From Desmodesmus armatus (Eukaryota > Chlorophyta > Chlorophyceae > Sphaeropleales > Scenedesmaceae), in assembly GCA_007449985.2 (NCBI GenBank), contig VIIQ02000084.1:38917-102916 (forward strand): DNA of 64,000 nucleotides, read 5' to 3'. The notes below the pieces were generated by a model. That model saw only the letters and a list, made by a program, of their open reading frames with translations, ran no database searches and was not told where the DNA came from. Both the position numbers and the translations under genes were made by a program. This document shows, in pieces, positions 23,494-34,800 of this stretch. The stretch's first letter is position 1; every line of letters starts with the position of its first letter.

Positions 23494-24075
23494 GGCGTGA
23501 TGGGGCAGGAAGCACACACTGCTGGGCCCTGACATTGAGGTGTAAGGGGTGTGTTTGTAAGGGTGTTGAGCAGGTGTGAAATCGAGTAAGGGTGTTGGGT
23601 GACAGGCTGATGCAGCAGAGGCAGTGAAGGACACACTGCTGGGCCCCGACATCGAGGTGTAAGGGACTAGGCGCAACCCACCCCTCACACCTGAGGGATT
23701 TGCTCAGCAGGTGTGAGATAGAGTGAGGGTGGTGGATGATAGAGTGTACTTAGGCTGACTCTGCAAAGGCTGTCATTGTAGTTTGAGGGGTTGGTTCAGC
23801 GGTTGTTGAGCAGGTGTGACAAGCTAAGAGCGTGTGTGGTGATGGAGTACACTCAGGTTTGATACTTGGGGCTACCCAGGCTGTCAAGGACACTCTGCTG
23901 GGCCCTGACATTGAGGTGTGAGGAGCTTTTGCCAAAAAAAGTTTGCTTTCTGCGGCAGGTGTTGAGGGCGTGTGAGGGTGTTTGGTGGTGGTGAAGTGTA
24001 TTCAGAATGCTGGGCATGATGGTTGTGGCTGCAGAGGCTGATGGCACGCTGCTGGGCCGAGACATCGAGGTGTAA
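23494..24075 (+). repeat. Degenerate array of C-terminal exon modules after the stop codon
   Basis: After TAG at 23422 the end of the gene recurs: 23510-23545 (KHTLLGPDIEV, TAA), 23606-23662 (preceded by GACAG; ADAAEAVKDTLLGPDIEV, TAA), 23871-23921 (ATQAVKDTLLGPDIEV, TGA) and 24028-24075 (AAEADGTLLGRDIEV, TAA). A poorer copy lies near 23755-23790. Each keeps an in-frame stop at the same place. Between copies lie GTGAGGGTGTTGGGTG-like intronic words. They could serve as alternative 3'-terminal exons or be decaying duplicates. Confidence 0.75.
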
Positions 24076-25936
24076 GGGGCTGGTTTATTCTCCCTTTGGT
24101 GTATGGTCAACAGTGTGTTTGCATAAGGTGTGAGGAGGTGTGCGGCTGTGCAAGGGTGTTGGTCATGTTTGTTGAGAAAGATGAGAATGATGTGATAGAG
24201 GTGTGAGGGTGTGGTGTGTGGAGTGATGCTGGGCGTGTACATTCAACGTAGTTCAGTGGCATTGCTTGCCAGCATGGCCGACAAGGGGCCCCCTTGTGCC
24301 ATGAAGGTTGTGAGGTGTGTACCGGGGTGTTGGTGGCTGCCTCTCTGGGCAGGGCTTGGAGCAATTGCAATGTGAGCCAAGTGATTGTGTGTTCCTTGTT
24401 TGTATTCCAATGCACCTGGTGCAGTTGATGGACAAGGGCGGCCGTTACTCCCGGAGTCACGAGGTGACCTCGTGTGCTGTCATAAGCTGTTTGTTCCAAT
24501 CAGCCTGGTCAGCCCAACATATTGCTGGCTCTGCTTGGTCCGAACTTGGCTGAGTGTCATTTTGTGAATGTGATCCCTAATTCAGCCAAGTTTACCTCGT
24601 GTATGGCTTGTCAGGTGGCTTGGTGTGGTGACAAGTCGCCAGCGTCCAAAGTATGTCCACTGCTGGTGTCGCAGCCTGCTGCTGCGACGTCCACAAGATG
24701 GAAGTTTTCATATTTTCATCGTGTATGGCTTGTCAGGTGGGTTGTTGTGGTTGCAGTGTCCACTGCTGCTGCTGCTGCTGCAGCGTTTTGCTCCGGCATC
24801 CACTTTATGGAGCAGTGCACTTAAATGGGGCTGTATTTTGTCCCCTCTGGTAAAACAAGAATTGGGGTATGGGTTTCCTGCTCAATTGTATGATGAGCCA
24901 AGTGCCGTTGTGATTGCTTGAAGGGCTGCATGGTGTTGGTCCGCTTGGCTTGTTGGGATGCTGTGTGGAGTGATGTTGTGCCTGTGCGCACCCTTTTGGT
25001 ACAGTTGAGGTACCCCTCTGTGCAAGTTTGGGGTGTGTGGCTGTGTATGCAAATGTGGTATTCACAAACGCAAGCACGTGCAGTGCCATATGCAGGGCAC
25101 AGGCGTTTGTAATTTTCAAGTTGTTGTACTTGCAGTTGATTTGCTACAAATTTGGGGTAGAATGTTGCTGCCAGATTTTGCTTCAGCTTACAATTTTCAT
25201 ACGCTGCTGGTGTCAATGCACATTGCTCACACCGTCGTGCCTGTATCAGCATGTAGCACTGATGCAACAATTCTGCCACCTGACATGCTGCCGGCCTTAG
25301 CGTCCAGCGGAACATCACACAGGACATGTTGCACACCCAAAGCACAGTTACCGCCTGGCAATTGAGGATACGGCACTACATCTGAAGTGTGCACATGTGG
25401 CATCAAATACAGTCTGTGCTGAGCACAGCTCTGTAGGCCTGCAACAGCAACGTTATCTTCAACAGCAGCGTCATTGGCAAATCTCACTAACGAGCATACC
25501 CTTCCCCAACCTGAATGACGCTGTTTGATCCAAACTGTAGCTTGGATCAATCTATGTCCTGCCATCACTGACCAGCTCCATGATCTGCTCAGCTCTAGCA
25601 GCAGACCTCCAAGCACCCCAGTACTCCACCTGCAGCAGGAGTGCACAAAGCAACACACGTAATCATGAGTTCACGGGGGCTTCTTGCCTGTCAGCTCAGG
25701 GTTATGTCACATGCAGCATGTCATCGAATCACAAATGTCAAACACTTCACGTCATTTCGTGACATCCATCAATCTCTGTGCACAGAGCCACGCATCAGCA
25801 GTACCATGGGGTCCACTGGACATTTGACATGGGTAGTGACTGACGGAGTTTCAAAGCCTGTGCAACAACCCCACACCCAATCAGTCAGGTCACCAGAAGC
25901 AGACCCCGCGAGCGCAGTTGACAGCCGCGTTGCTCA
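24076..25936. other. Region without a clear gene between two convergent genes
   Basis: Lies between the + strand acidic-protein gene and the 3' side of the minus-strand gene ending at or below 25938. A ~120-bp partial duplication (CGTGTATGGCTTGTCAGGTGG at about 24597 and 24719) is visible. Further 3' exons of the minus-strand gene may lie here but none could be fixed. Confidence 0.4.
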
Positions 25937-25937
25937 C

Positions 25938-27478
25938 CTGTGTTTTGCTACCCTTTGGCGCTGTTGTGTACAGCACCACCCACCGCAAGCGACCCTGCTG
26001 CTGCTGCTGCTGCTGTTGCTGTTGCTGCTGCTGCTGCTGCTGGGCTCCAGCAGCATCTGCAGCTGCCCCCTCGTCGTCGATGAAAACCATATGGACAGAC
26101 CCTCCTTTGGCCAGGCTGTTGCCCTGCTTCTGCTGCAGCTGGACCGCCGCTGCTGCATCCTGTTCGGCGTGCAGCCATGCCTGTAGGTCTTCTGCATCTG
26201 GGAAGGGTCCCCAGCCATGCACATCCTCATCTTCATGCACTTTCAGCCTGCAGAACAGTTGGTATTTGCTTAGTCATCGCTTTAGTGATGATTTTAGTCA
26301 TGAACAGACAGTAAAGGCTCCCCACCGATGAAGGCTCCCCAGCAATGCACATTCTCATACTCATGCACCTTCAGCCTGCAGAGCAGTTCACACATCAACG
26401 GCAGCAGCTTAGTCTTGGTTTTGACATGTTCATGCCCCCCCCCCCCCCGGGGCCCACCTCCCACCTGGCCCCCCTTGGTACAGATAAGTGACCGTCACTT
26501 ATGGCATACGGTGGGGTACAGTGAGACTGCTTACCTGCCGCTGCCACCAGCATCCTGATTCCTCCATACGGCTTCTGCCCTGAGAGCTTGGTGAAAGTCA
26601 GTATTGCTGTCAGCTGCTGCTGCTGCTGCTGCAGCAACCTGTGTTTCGACCTGACACCCCCCCCCCCACACACACACCTGCACGCGCCCCCAGATGCAGG
26701 CGATTGACAATTGACGAATGAAGTTAGGCGATGTCCCTTACCTGCTGCTGCCGCCAGCAGCCTCCCTAGTTGCTGTCTCCGAGGCTTCTGCTTTTAGGGT
26801 TTGGGTGAATGCCAGGGTCACTGCGCACTACCCTTGCTGTGTGTGTGTTGTCTTGACCCCCCCCCCCCCACACACACACACACTACAGACAAGTGACAGA
26901 CGGTAGGGTGTGCGATGCCCCTCACCTGCTGCTGCCGCCAGCATCCTCCTTACTCGCTGTCTCAGAGGCTTCTGCTCTTAGGGTCTCTGTGAAATCAGGG
27001 TCGCTGTCGGCCTCTGCAGCGGCAAAGCCCTGCGCTTGTGACGGTGTCCGACCCAGAATGTACTTTGCCAGGAAAGCCCCGCACGGCTGCGTGTTGAAGT
27101 CTCCCCCCCTCCCCCGATCCCAAATTCAAACAAGTGTGACAAATGGTGCACCACGGGGGGTTTGTGATGCCCCTTACCTGCTGCTTCCCCCAGCATCCTC
27201 CCTACTCGCTGTCTCCGAAGCTTCTGTTACCACTTCTTGAGTGAAGTCAGGATCGTTGTCAGCCGCTGCTGCGGCAAAACCCTGCGCTTGTGACGGTGTC
27301 CGGCCTAGGATGTACTTTGCCAGGAAAGCCACACGTGGGGGCAGAATTGGGCTGGGGAATTTCGGCTGGGGGAGGATGGCTGGGGGGTAGTACTGGTATG
27401 CTGCATACTGGGATACTGCGGAGGCTATGTGTCGGACGGCTGGGTCGCGATCCGGTAGGGTGGGGCCTGTTGGGGTGC
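25938..27478 (-). CDS. Unrecognised minus-strand gene with duplicated exon ends (partial model)
   Basis: The clearest exon is 27478-27178 (acceptor CTGCAG, donor GTAAGG). It encodes LPDRDPAVRHIASAVSQYAA, a Pro-rich linker, VAFLAKYILGRTPSQAQGFA and an acidic tail ending EASETASREDAGG. A downstream exon, 26248-25938 (acceptor TTCTGCAG, donor GTGAGC), encodes LKVHEDEDVHGWGPFPDAED, then a Q16 run from CAG/CAA repeats and LRWVVLYTTAPKG. Between them lie extra copies of the first exon's end (near 26930-27060, 26750-26815, 26535-26655) and one extra copy of the second exon's start (26386-26319). The copy at 27060-26930 is intact enough to be used. Both ends of the gene are undetermined and I do not recognise the family. 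Confidence 0.45.
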
Positions 27479-27483
27479 CTGCA

Positions 27484-27672
27484 GGTTAGGGGGAGGGTGG
27501 GGGTGGGGGGTGGGGGGGGTGGGGGGGCGTGGGCGTGGGTGGGGGTGGGGGGTGGGGGGGCGTGGGCGTGGGTGGGGGTGGGGGGTGGGGGGGCTGTCGT
27601 TGTTGGGGTGACAGGGGGGGGGGGGGGGGGGACGCCACCCTGGGGGTGACAGGGGGGGGGGGGGGGGGGCGC
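27484..27672. repeat. G-rich low-complexity block
   Basis: Tandem GGTGGGGGTGGGG / GGGCGTGGGCGTGGGT units and two long G tracts (27614-27631, 27652-27669). Strong G-quadruplex potential on the + strand (C-rich on the transcribed strand of the adjacent gene). Apparent Pro-rich ORFs here are a by-product. Confidence 0.7.
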
Positions 27673-29429
27673 AGAAGAGTGCTTTGGTATCCTGGTGTTG
27701 CTGCAGCAGCTGCGAGCGTGGCTGGTGCTGCAGCTAGGCTGCTGTTGGTATAACAGCCTCAGTACAGCTGGTATGGCAGGGTGCATACAGCACAAGGCCC
27801 AAGCTGCTGTGAAACATTGAAAGCTGTCTTACAAGCAGGATTTCATTATCATAGCTGGTGTCAATTGCAAGAAGCAGAAGCCTGTAGACAGCCAGTCAAG
27901 GCAGAAGACTTAGAAGCTTGCTGCTTGCCAGGCTGGTGACATCCCAGTGTAAACCTCTACAGGCTGCAGATGGTAGATGGACATGTTGCAATACTGCTGC
28001 TTCATTCGAATTTCTGTCTTGATCGTGATGTTGAACGGTGCACCGCTGTATGTTGCATACCTGGCTTGCTGGACTGCAGCAGCTTGCGGGGCCAGCTACT
28101 GCTCTGCAGTTGGAATCCATGCGGTAACTCGACTGCTGCGGCCTGTAAGATAATCTGCAAGTACACGTACTAGAAATGATCAGGCTCTGCCAGCCGGAGA
28201 TCCCTGTTTCTGGTGTGCACAGCACTCCATTGTCAAAGCAGTAGAGTGCCCTTCTGTGGCCTTCCTGCTCACCAGGAGCGTCCAAGCCAGGAGCGTCCGG
28301 AACGCCATTGGATTGTATTATGCTACTATTTGTTCTGCAGTGCGTTATGCGCTTTGAGGGTGAAAAACAGCTTTGGACCTGGTCAAATTTGGATCGTCTC
28401 GCATTCAGAGCGCTGAGGACGAACAACAAGCTGCACGCATTGACATGCTTCTGAGTCTTCTAATTCGTGACTGCGGTTGCCTGTTAGGAGACCTCGATCA
28501 GGCGACACCCGAAGTCCCTTCCTGCCTTTGAGACCTAGCAGGGTCCAACAATGCAGTTGTGGAGTTGATGGGACTGTACCAGAATTGTAAGCTACATTGC
28601 AACGCTGCATACTTTCATGCCTATATGACTTCTCAACAACCAGTGTTGTTACCACCAACAGCTCAAACGGCAGGGCCTCGGTGCCAATTGGCTTGCAATT
28701 GCAAGCATTGGTCAATTCACTGGAGAAACAAGGAGGGGGGGGGGGGGGGGGCTGCCGCCAAAGAAATACCTCACCCTGTTCAGTGGAAGTACCGTTTACA
28801 ATGGATAGCACAACAGCAACATCATGGCATCACCTTTGAAAATTAGCTGACACACACCCATAAATCGATTTTACTACCGTACCCCCGATTCAAACCCAGT
28901 AGTTGTACAGCACCATGTCAGCAGTAGCGCAAAGCGTAGGCTGGTGCGTGCCTGGATGATTGGGGAGCAAAGCTTGACCATATGCATGACCACAGATAAC
29001 ACCCTGACCAACCAACACACATAACACCCTTATCAACGAACCCTCATCGACACAGTTGACACCCTTACCAATCAACCGTTATCAACACAGATAACACCCT
29101 TGTCAACCAACCCTTATCAACCAACACGCTGAGCAACACATCACCCTGCTCGAACTGGACAAATACCGGGATGTCCGCCTAGCTGAACCCTGCGCCTCGT
29201 TGAAACCTTGCTGACATGCGCGCACCCAGCCAGTTGGGTCTGTGCCTGTTCCTGTTCTCTGTTTTGTTTGCCAGCAAATGCGTGGCTACGTTGGTATGAC
29301 AAGCCACACATGTACCGTTTGTTATGAATCACAGCCCTTCTCTTGTAGGCTTCAGGGAACGCCACATTGATGACGTATCAGCACCAGCACCAGTTAGACA
29401 AACGGTTGCTACCTGAACTCTGGCCCCTG

Positions 29430-29496
<67 letters not shown>

Positions 29497-30386
29497 GAAC
29501 AACACTTTGCCTTGGCCGCAAGACAGATCCAAGCTGGGCGACGGTTGGACAAGCTCTGGACCTCCCTGTTACAGTTACAGTAACAATGGGCACTGACCAT
29601 GCTGCTCAGCAGTCGTGCTTGGCAAAGCTCTGGACCTGAGTCATTCCCTGGTTGTGGACCTCAGAGAGTCCTCACCTGTTTCACTTGCAGATGATTTGAA
29701 TTTCAGGGGCAACAGCTCGCCGCCTGAGGCATTGCTTGCTGCTGCTGTAGAGGTCTGCTGCAGGCTGGTGGGCCGAGTCCGACCTGACCAGCACACTGTT
29801 GCCTTGGTACCCATTGCTCAGAGTTCGGGTGGGGATGTCTGATGTCGAGTGATCTGTCACACTTTGTGCATCCAAGGCGACGGTTTCAAGCCCTGGCGTG
29901 GTCATGCCCGGCTCTTCAATGCTGCCCTGCATAGTCTCCTGTGAGGCGGTATTACCCATCGCGTTGCGTTGGAACGTTGCTGTTGATGTCTCGATATGCA
30001 GAAACGGAACGCTTGTGGACGGGAAATGCTGGATTGCCCGCATGAGTGAGCTACTTGGACCCTAAGGCACGTGCCCACACCTCGGACGATCGAACTGATG
30101 GCACTCACATCGGACGAATCGAAAAGAAGACATAAGGCCTTAGCGAAGACGTTTGATGCCTCTGATAGAACCGCGAGTCAATTACACACGCCATCGAACG
30201 GGCTGCAACAGTCCCGCACAAAATCACTCAGCGGCTTCCCTGTTCCAGGGTCATCGCCAAGAAGACACCTTGGCGGATGCTTCTCTCAACGAGATCAAGG
30301 ATGGCGCCACCAATCCGACTGATGTCATCATTCGGACTATGCCGCCACTTCTGCCTGGTACTGCTGCCCGGTACTGCTGCTGCCCC
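27673..30386. other. Intergenic, no supported gene
   Basis: Contains a degenerate tandem repeat of ATAACACCCTTATCAAC-type words (28990-29140), a 66-bp (CAG)n tract with CAA interruptions (29430-29495) and a 14-nt G run near 28737-28750. ORFs over the CAG tract (poly-Gln, poly-Ala, poly-Leu) are in several frames and none has other coding support. Confidence 0.45.
29430..29495. repeat. (CAG)n microsatellite
   Basis: About 22 CAG units with one CAA interruption; no exon context found. Confidence 0.85.
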
Positions 30387-31851
30387 TCATAGCACCACGC
30401 CTGCTTCCGACCAGTCCCACCGCAACTCGTCTGCTGCGTGCTGCTGCTGCTGCTGCTGCTGCTGCCTGGGCTTGCTTTCACCCAGGTTGGTGACAGGCAC
30501 CCCCACCTTGCCCACCGCGCTCAACACCGCACGCGCAGAGTCACCACCTGCACACACACGTTCAAAACACGATGTTATAAAGCACACATGTTGTACAATG
30601 TTATAACAAGTCCAAGATGCCAACGACTCAACACCTAGCGTTGACAGTGCGACGTACAAAAGGCAGGTGAAGCAACACAACGCGCAGACGGCAGCAGCTG
30701 CAGGAGCAATTCATGCAGCAACCCTGAATTGCTCCCACAGCCATGCCGTCTGCGCGTTGTGTTGCTTCACCTGCCTTTTGTATGTTGTGCTGTCAACCAG
30801 CAACCGAGCCGCCCATGTGGCGCCTCGCAATCAGTTACATCCGGACGGCAGCGGCAGCAGGGCGGCAGCACCTCCCACCCGCTTGCTGCTGTGCATTGAG
30901 GATAGCTGAGCCTGCTGCGTTCTGCTCTGGCTGAGCACAGCAACACCAAGCTGTGCAGAGCTGCTGCATCTTCGTCGTGACTTGACTTCATCTGACTCGC
31001 CCACCCTTCAGCAACAAGGACGGGTGTATCCCCACCAAAGGGTTTCAGCGGGCTCAACCCTGGTAGGCAATGCCATTGATGCATGGCGACTGTGTCTGCG
31101 TGTAACAGATTCACCCCCCCCCCCCCCAAAAAACGCTGCCCAGCCGGACCCATTCTCCCCTTCTGTCCCTACCTGACTCTGCCAGCAGTGTTTTGATGAG
31201 CCCCCCGCTGCTCCTTTTCACTGTTGAGAGCCAGCAGCTGCTCCTGGAACGATGCCAACACCTGATGACAGCACAACACACAGCACAGCACATCAGCTAC
31301 AGCAAGGGCCGTGCAATGACGGTGAAAAAGGCGACCGTCACCTTGTGACAGTGGTGGTGGGGGCGCTATAGGGCGAGTTGTGAAAGGCCTATTTGCTGGC
31401 TGTTGCTGGTCAGGAACAAGGAGAGTTGACTGCCAAAGTACATGAAAGGGGCAGGCTGACAAACGCAGCTACGCCACTATTCAGCCAACAGGACATCTGA
31501 ATCAACCGTCAAAGCTTCTCCACGCTCCCTCCGCCACAGCCCACCCCCGAAACAGCCACTAGTTACCTGTGCGTTGACAAGTGGCAGTTTGCGCAACACA
31601 TCCCGTATGCGTTCACCGCGGGGCAGCCAGGTGGCCCCCCCCTCCCCCCCCAGCCCCCCTCCTGTTGCGTCCACCTCTTACACCCCCACCCCCACCCCCC
31701 TTTACCTGTGCGTTGACGTGTGGCAGTTTGAGCAGCACCTCCCTGATTGGTTCACTGCGGGGCAGCCAGTGTGCCAGCACCTGACGCAGCAGCTGCAACA
31801 CATCAGCCTGGATGGTGATGGATGACACCTGAGACACGATAACACACCAAC

Positions 31852-31887
<36 letters not shown>

Positions 31888-34800
31888 AAAGAGACACATG
31901 AGCATGAGACACAGCAGCATAAGCACACAGGACAGCACATCAGCCTGCATGGTGATGGATGAGACCTGCGAGAAGCTTGGCAGCAGCAGCAGCAGAGGCA
32001 GCACATGAGCGTGAGACATGGCAACATAAGCACATGGCAGCACATCAGCCTGGATGGTGATGGACGACACCTGAGACATGTTACCACACAAAACAGGCAG
32101 CAGCAGCAGCAGCAGCAGGCACATGGACATTGCCGCCACAGCATAAGGGCAGGGTAGCACATCAACCTGGACAAACTGTGATTAATGACACCTGGCAAAA
32201 GGGCGACACACACTTTAACGGCACCCCCTCCCCTCCACTTTCCCTCCCTTTCCTCCGCCCCCCCCCTGCTTCCTGCCAAGTCACGTTCTCGCCCTGCCCC
32301 CCCCCCCTCCCCCGCACTGTCAAGACCATGGCTGCCTGCAGCACATGTGGCAGCAGCCGCCCCTCCCCTCCACCTCACATATCCCCTCCCTCACACTGCC
32401 CCCCCCCCTCACTCTTTCCCTCCCTCACTGACTCCCCCCCCCCCCGGGCATCACCTGAATGGCCCAGAGCATTGCTGCCTGCAGTATGTGTGGCAGCAGC
32501 AGCCCCTCCCCTCAACACCCACTGCACCTCCCGTCCCTCTCCTTCACCCCCCCTTCCCCCGCCAAGTCAAAGTCCCCCCCCCCCACCCCCCAATCACCTG
32601 CACCGCTGAGAGCATTGCTGCCTGCAGTATGTGCGGCAGAAGCAGCCCCTCCCCTCCACCTGACAACACCCCCCCCCCCCCCCCCCGGGGCCTGCCTCTC
32701 CCCTCACCCCCCCTCACAACACCCCCCTCCCCACCTGTACCGCCGACAGCATTGCTGCCTGCAGTATGTGTGGCAGCAGAAGCCCCTCCAGCTCAGGGTG
32801 GCTGCTCTCAGCCAGAGACGCAAGGAACCTGCAGCAGCCACGCATGCGTCAACACATTCACGGCATGTCACGAGTTAAGACACCAGCACAAAATGCGAGT
32901 AACCTGCAGCCACGCACGTGTCGACATGAAAAAGTATGCACCAGCAACAAGGAAGAACCCAAGCCTAAGGGCACCTGGGACATGGCACACCACAGCCCCT
33001 TCACCACAACAGCACTAAGCGCCCCCCCCCCCTCCATGCTAGCCCGACCCCTTCACGTGCGGCAAGTGAGAGGCTTCTCAGTACGGCGTCGAGGTTTACC
33101 CCTTCCTGCGCAAAGGGGATTGCCAGCGTAGTTGCCCCCCCCCCCCCAGCACACCCCGCCACAGCAGCACTCACATGCAGATCCTCGTCGCCTTGCCAGC
33201 AGACTGCGAGTCCGGCCAGCACACCCCCCGCCACCACAGTCCCCATCAGCGCATGCATCGCCCCCGTGTCATACTGCCACAAGGTTTCAATCACAGACTC
33301 CTGCTCCGCTGCTGTCACCCCCCCCCCCCCCCCGCCACCACCGTCCCCATCAGCGCCTGCATCGCCCCCCCCCCCCCCAAAACAGCAACCCCCCCCCCCC
33401 CACACACACACACCCACACCCACGCCAGCGCACCCCCAACACTCACATGCAGATCCTCGTCGCCTTGCCAGCAGACTGCGAATCGGGCCAGCACACCCCC
33501 GCCACCACAGTCCCCATCAGGGCCTGCATCGCCCCCGTGTCATACTGCCATAGGGTCTCAACAACTGACTCCTGCTCCGCTGCTGTCACCCCACCCCCTA
33601 GAGCAGCAGCAGCAGCACTCCCCGGCGGCCCCGCCATTGCTGCAGCTGCTGCAGCCGCCGCTGCCGCGCCACTGCTGCCACTGCTGCCGGGTGACACCGT
33701 CCCCGCCCTCTCTACTGCCTTAGTCAGAGTGACCATATACTCCCGAGTCATCTCACGAAGTAACGTCTCTTCAACTACCTCCTCCGAGAGCTGCTGCTGC
33801 TGCTGGCCGCCGTTCATTGCTGCCACATTGCTGCCACTAGCCGCCGCCTGCTGCTGCCACTTCGCCCCCAGCCGCTCATGCATATGCGGCAGCAGTTTGC
33901 TCAGCACCGGCAGCAGCCAGGGGGGCCGAACAGCCCGTGGACAGCTGCCCAAAAGTGACGTTATAGAGTGACGGAATAACACTTTCAAGTGACGGTCCTC
34001 CATACAGTCAAGGTTAGTCACCAGGGCCTGTGGGATGATGCCGGCGAGGCGTTGGTTGTACCAGAAACCTGGGCCAAGGTGCAGCGCTGCAAACTGCACT
34101 GTGAGGTAGGTTGACTCCCGGATGGATTTCAGCCAGTGCCGCAGCGCAGGCAGGTTTGCACCTGGGGGGTTTTGAGGAGGGGGTTGAGGGGGGGGGGGGT
34201 GAGGGTGACTCTCGGAGAGCTCAGGAGAAAAGAAGGTGGGGTGCAGCGCTGGCTTGGGTGCAGGGCTGCAAACTGTACTGTGAGGTAGGTTGACTCCAGG
34301 ATGGAGTTGAGCCAGTGAAGCGGCGCAGGCAGGTTTGCACCTGGGGGGTGGTTTTTGTAGGGTGGTGGGGGGGGGGGGGGTAGGGGCAGCAGCAGAAGGT
34401 GGGGGTGAGCGCAGAGGGTGAGTGGAAGCCCAAGCCATAAGGGCGGCAGCAGGGGCAGGGTGGTGGAAAGGGGAGGCTGGCGGAGTGAGAAGAGCGTAGG
34501 TGCAGCGCTGCAAGCTGCACTGTGAGGTAGGTGGGCTCCTGGATTGATTTGAGCCAGTGAAGCAGCACAGGCAGGTTTGCACCTGAGATAGAGGGTGAGG
34601 GGGTGTAAGCTGAGCGGGGAAGGAGTATGTGCATGATGAGGGCAGGGTGGGGATGGGCACCCATAACGAAGGGGGAAGGGGAAGACAGGTGAAGGGGGTG
34701 ATGATTGTGAAATCGCCACCCACAGCCACCCCCGGGCGCTGTTTGCTGCAGGGCGATGCTGTCCACCTCCTCCGATGGCCACCTATGCAATCCTTGGTGG

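Noticed and set aside
24821..25658. Minus-strand ORFs as 3' exons of the 26-27 kb gene
   Set aside because: Some stretches look protein-like but no acceptor in the required phase could be chosen with confidence.
27259..27795. Pro-rich minus-strand ORF
   Set aside because: A shadow of the G-rich block and of the real exon at 27478-27178, which is read in another frame.
29329..29639. Poly-Gln, poly-Ala and poly-Leu ORFs
   Set aside because: They are translations of one CAG microsatellite in different frames.
32185..33018. 277-codon Pro/Ser-rich plus-strand ORF
   Set aside because: Antisense to C-rich introns and repeated exon ends of the exportin-5 gene.
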